Source of the DNA: CAIWHR01 sp963846855
Lineage (GTDB): Bacteria > Pseudomonadota > Gammaproteobacteria > Burkholderiales > Casimicrobiaceae
Length of the DNA stretch: 64,000 nt
Reading direction: 5' to 3'
Assembly (NCBI GenBank): GCA_963846855.1
Contig: CAWJXK010000013.1
Span: forward strand, 1-64,000
The notes beneath the pieces are model-generated. The model was not told the DNA's origin, did no database searches, and worked only from the letters and a program-made list of their open reading frames with translations. A program made the position numbers and the translations under genes. Shown here piece by piece: positions 61,341 through 64,000 of this stretch (position 1 is the stretch's first letter; each line of letters starts with the position of its first letter).

Positions 61341-62759
61341 ATGGCCCGGATTCCCCTCGTGCTCCACCCCGACCGGCTGTTTCCACCGGACCCGGCGACG
61401 CGCGATCTCGCGCGCCGGCTCTACGCGACGGTGAAGGATCTTCCGATCGTGAGCCCGCACGGGCACACCGATCCGCAATGGTTCGCCGACAATGCGCCGT
61501 TCGCGAACGCCAGCGCGCTCTTCATCACGCCGGACCACTACGTGTTCCGGATGCTCTACAGCCAAGGCGTGCCGCTGCCGGACCTCGGCATTCCGCGGCG
61601 TGACGGCGGCGCCGTCGAGCAGGACGCACGCAGGATCTGGCGCACGTTCGCCGAGCGTTTTCACTTGTTCCACGGCACGCCGACGCGGATCTGGCTCGAT
61701 CACGCGTTCGCGACCGTGTTCGGCGTCGACGAGCGACTCACGGCCGATTCGGCCGACCGCGTCTTCGACCGCATCAACGCCTGCCTCGCCGAGCCCGCCT
61801 TCCTGCCGCGCGCGCTGTTCGAGCGCTTCAACATCGAGGTGCTGGCCACCACCGAATCGCCGCTCGATCCGCTGGCTCACCACGCCAAGATCCGGGCGAG
61901 CGGATGGAAGGGTCATGTCGTGACGGCGTACCGTCCGGATCCCGTCGTCGACCCCGAGTTCGACGGTTTCCGCGACAACGTTCACGCGCTCGGTGCGCTT
62001 TCGGGGGAGAACACTTCGACGTGGGGCGGCTACCTCGCCGCGCACCGGCAGCGCCGCGTGTTCTTCAAGTCGATGGGCGCGACGTCGACCGACCATGGCC
62101 ATCCGACGGCGACGACGTGCGATCTCCCCGAATCGGCATGCCAGCGCCTGCTCGACCGTGCGCTCTCGGGTACTGCGAGCCCCGACGAGACGGAGCAGTT
62201 CCGCGGGCAGATGCTGACCGAGATGGCGAGGATGAGCCTCGACGACGGCCTCGTGATGCAGATCCATCCCGGGAGCTTCCGCAATCACAATCCGGTCATC
62301 TTCCGCGACTACGGGCGGGACAAGGGCGCCGACATTCCAACGCGCACCGATTACGTGCGCGCGCTGAAGCCGCTGCTCGACCGCTTCGGCAACGAGCGCA
62401 ATCTTTCGGTGATCCTGTTCACGCTCGACGAAACCGTTTACGCGCGCGAGCTGGCGCCGCTCGCGGGTCACTACCCCGTTCTGAAGCTGGGTCCCGCGTG
62501 GTGGTTTAACGACAGTCCCGAGGGGATGCTGCGCTTCCGCGAGCAGACGACGGAGACCGCGGGATTCCACAACACGGTGGGCTTCAACGACGACACGCGC
62601 GCATTCATGTCGATTCCGGCGCGGCACGATGTCGCGCGCCGCATCGACTGCCGCTTTCTCGCCACCCTCGCGCGGGAGCACCGGATCGACGAGGACGAGG
62701 CGTTCGAGCTCGCGCCGGAGCTCGCGTATGGCCTCGCCAAGCGTGCGTACCGGCTGTGA
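61341..62759 (+). CDS. uxaC: Glucuronate isomerase (uronate isomerase) UxaC
   Basis: This 472-aa member of the amidohydrolase-like uronate isomerase family has the N-terminal metal site in PIVSPHGHTDPQWFADNAPF (His-x-His), then a conserved core (NIEVLATTESPLDPLAHHAK). The region MQIHPGSFRNHNPVIF carries the conserved His/Arg. The C-terminal metal and substrate block follows: LKLGPAWWFNDSPEGMLRFR (Trp-rich) and GFNDDTRAFMSIPARHDVAR (Asp/Arg). It converts D-glucuronate to D-fructuronate and D-galacturonate to D-tagaturonate. Length and motifs are as expected. The later steps (UxuA dehydratase, KDG kinase and aldolase) are not in this window. Confidence 0.94.
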   Translation: MARIPLVLHPDRLFPPDPATRDLARRLYATVKDLPIVSPHGHTDPQWFADNAPFANASALFITPDHYVFRMLYSQGVPLPDLGIPRRDGGAVEQDARRIWRTFAERFHLFHGTPTRIWLDHAFATVFGVDERLTADSADRVFDRINACLAEPAFLPRALFERFNIEVLATTESPLDPLAHHAKIRASGWKGHVVTAYRPDPVVDPEFDGFRDNVHALGALSGENTSTWGGYLAAHRQRRVFFKSMGATSTDHGHPTATTCDLPESACQRLLDRALSGTASPDETEQFRGQMLTEMARMSLDDGLVMQIHPGSFRNHNPVIFRDYGRDKGADIPTRTDYVRALKPLLDRFGNERNLSVILFTLDETVYARELAPLAGHYPVLKLGPAWWFNDSPEGMLRFREQTTETAGFHNTVGFNDDTRAFMSIPARHDVARRIDCRFLATLAREHRIDEDEAFELAPELAYGLAKRAYRL

Positions 62760-62888
62760 GCCGACGGCCATTTGGGAGATGAAGCGCGACACGGCGGCCT
62801 TCCGCGGATGCGAGCGGCGTCGTATCATCGGCCTCTATCGCGGCGCCGGACCATCGCCGCCGCGCGACCGACCCGACGGATCGACCGA

Positions 62889-63587
62889 ATGCTCACGCTG
62901 CGCAAGGCCTCCGACCGCGGCCATGCCGACCATGGCTGGCTCGACTCGCATCACAGCTTCTCGTTCGCCGATTACCACGATCCCGCGCACATGGGGTTCG
63001 GCGCGCTGCGCGTCATCAACGAGGACCGTGTGCAGCCGGGCAAGGGCTTCGGCACGCATGGTCACCGCGACATGGAGATCCTGAGCTACGTGCTCGAAGG
63101 CGAGCTCGAGCACAAGGACAACATGGGCAACGGATCCGTGATCGTTCCCGGCGACGTGCAGCGGATGAGCGCCGGACGCGGCGTGCTCCACAGCGAATAC
63201 AACCCGTCGCGTACAAACCCCGTCCACTTCCTCCAGATCTGGATCGAGCCTGCGCAGCGCGGCATCGATCCCGGTTACGAGCAGACCCGCGTCGAGCCGT
63301 CGCAAATGCGCGGGCGCCTGCGGCTCATCGCGTCGCCCGACGGGGCGCAGGGCTCGGTTACGATCCACCGGAACGCGTCGGTCTACGCCGCGCTCATCGA
63401 CGGTGCCGAGACCGCGCGGCACGATCTCGCGCCCGGCCGACGCGCCTATGTCCACGTCGCTCGCGGCAGCGTGCGCGTGAACGGTAACGAGCTCGCGTCA
63501 GGGGACGCGGCGAAGATCACCGGAGAGGCGGGCGTCACGCTCGACGGTGGCCGCGACGCCGAAGTGCTGTTGTTCGACCTCGATTAG
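62889..63587 (+). CDS. Pirin-family cupin protein
   Basis: The protein is 232 aa from the ATG at 62889; an upstream ATG at 62772 adds non-conserved sequence. The N-terminal cupin has HHSFSFADYHDPAHMGFGAL, FGTHGHRDMEILSYVLEGEL (three metal-ligand residues) and VQRMSAGRGVLHSEYNPSRT (fourth ligand His). The C-terminal cupin follows with HDLAPGRRAYVHVARGSVRV. It is the YhhW/YhaK type. Some bacterial pirins are quercetinases or regulators; the role here is unknown. It is 9 bp upstream of the DoxX gene, the two forming a small operon. Confidence 0.9.
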   Translation: MLTLRKASDRGHADHGWLDSHHSFSFADYHDPAHMGFGALRVINEDRVQPGKGFGTHGHRDMEILSYVLEGELEHKDNMGNGSVIVPGDVQRMSAGRGVLHSEYNPSRTNPVHFLQIWIEPAQRGIDPGYEQTRVEPSQMRGRLRLIASPDGAQGSVTIHRNASVYAALIDGAETARHDLAPGRRAYVHVARGSVRVNGNELASGDAAKITGEAGVTLDGGRDAEVLLFDLD

Positions 63588-63596
63588 GAGACCGGC

Positions 63597-63995
63597 ATGG
63601 AATCACGGAACGATGTCGTCGCCCTGGCTGGGCGCGTGCTGCTGGCGTTTATGTTCGTCTACGCGGGCTGGGGCAAGCTCACCGGCTTCGCCGGCACGGT
63701 CGTCTTTGTCGCGAGCGCGCACGTTCCGATGCCCGACGTCGCGACGGCCGTCGCCCTCGTCGTCGAGCTCGGCGGAGGGCTGATGCTGGCACTCGGATGG
63801 AAGGCGCGCTGGGCCGCGCTGGCGCTCGCGGGCTTCACGGTGCTCGCGTCAATTCTCTTCCACGATTTCTGGAACAAGGCCGGACCGGAGCTGATGACCA
63901 ATCAGATCTTCTTCTTCAAAAACATCTCCGTGATCGGCGGCATGCTGATGGTGTTCGCGTTCGGGCCCGGGCGGCTCAGTCTCGACAAGGGCTGA
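63597..63995 (+). CDS. DoxX-family membrane protein
   Basis: This 132-aa protein has four transmembrane helices. It begins VVALAGRVLLAFMFVYAGWG with the family's conserved KLTGFAGT, followed by VPMPDVATAVALVVELGGGL, MLALGWKARWAALALAGFTV and a C-terminal FFFKNISVIGGMLMVFAFGP. DoxX-like proteins are often coupled to pirins or oxidoreductases and have been linked to thiol/redox defence (as in mycobacterial SodA-DoxX-SseA), but this protein's role is unknown. It ends 5 bp before the end of the window, followed by a stop and a few bases of unknown context. Confidence 0.88.
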   Translation: MESRNDVVALAGRVLLAFMFVYAGWGKLTGFAGTVVFVASAHVPMPDVATAVALVVELGGGLMLALGWKARWAALALAGFTVLASILFHDFWNKAGPELMTNQIFFFKNISVIGGMLMVFAFGPGRLSLDKG

Positions 63996-64000
63996 CCGCG

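Overview
The window is G+C-rich DNA (mid-60s percent by eye). It looks like a Betaproteobacterium, probably Burkholderiales or a relative. The hints are Bug/TctC-type and DctP-type solute receptors, a GlcDEF glycolate oxidase cluster, an IspD-IspF pair, an M48 (BepA-like) protease next to MoaC, and a PEP-CTERM sorting tail. Lineage is inferred from gene content only.

0-11.4 kb is a compact sulfur/anaerobic redox module. It holds a Crp/Fnr regulator, a PsrABC/PhsABC-like molybdoenzyme operon, a TPR lipoprotein-like secreted protein, a split YeeE/YedE transporter (two half-size proteins, ATGA overlap), a sulfide:quinone-oxidoreductase-like flavoprotein, an SCP2-like exported protein, and an 80-aa exported protein ending in -GGC. 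Three perfect TGTGA-N6-TCACA palindromes lie upstream of the molybdoenzyme operon, between the TPR gene and the YeeE genes, and upstream of the flavoprotein gene. The Crp/Fnr regulator encoded here is the obvious candidate to bind them.

11.4-20 kb is a decayed, mobile-element-scarred stretch. It contains a broken OsmC gene, a frameshifted conserved hypothetical gene, a DUF599 membrane protein, a His-rich protein, an IS5-type transposase remnant fused into the 3' end of a cyclase gene, 3' fragments of tRNA-Asn and tRNA-Met that look like old attachment sites, a frameshifted PEP-CTERM gene, an L-lactate dehydrogenase gene with about a dozen single-base indels, and a beta-helix protein whose end is shifted. 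Several of these indels look more like sequence error than decay.

20-37.6 kb is mostly solute scavenging and catabolism: a membrane protein of unknown role, a sulfatase, a Bug receptor, a frameshifted comEC, an orphan DctP receptor, a cytochrome c, an AstE-like deacylase, an ArgE-like deacetylase, a PQQ-dependent sugar dehydrogenase, a TetR regulator and a TRAP transporter (DctQM, with DctP convergent).

37.8-46.7 kb carries glycolate/2-hydroxyacid oxidation (glcD, a second FAD dehydrogenase, a GST, glcE, glcF), a thioesterase, a GNAT acetyltransferase, and ispD-ispF. Tandem 108-bp and 116-bp repeats start exactly at the stop codons of glcF and the thioesterase gene, and one copy supplies the ribosome binding site and start of the GNAT gene.

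46.7-54.7 kb has two signalling pairs (EnvZ/OmpR type; hybrid kinase plus LuxR-type regulator), a Spy-like periplasmic protein, the M48 protease and moaC. 54.8-62.8 kb is a hexuronate locus: GntR/FCD regulator, ABC importer (receptor, ATPase, two permeases), a fructuronate reductase-type mannitol dehydrogenase and UxaC. A block of nested hairpins separates receptor and ATPase genes. The window ends with a pirin and a DoxX-family protein.
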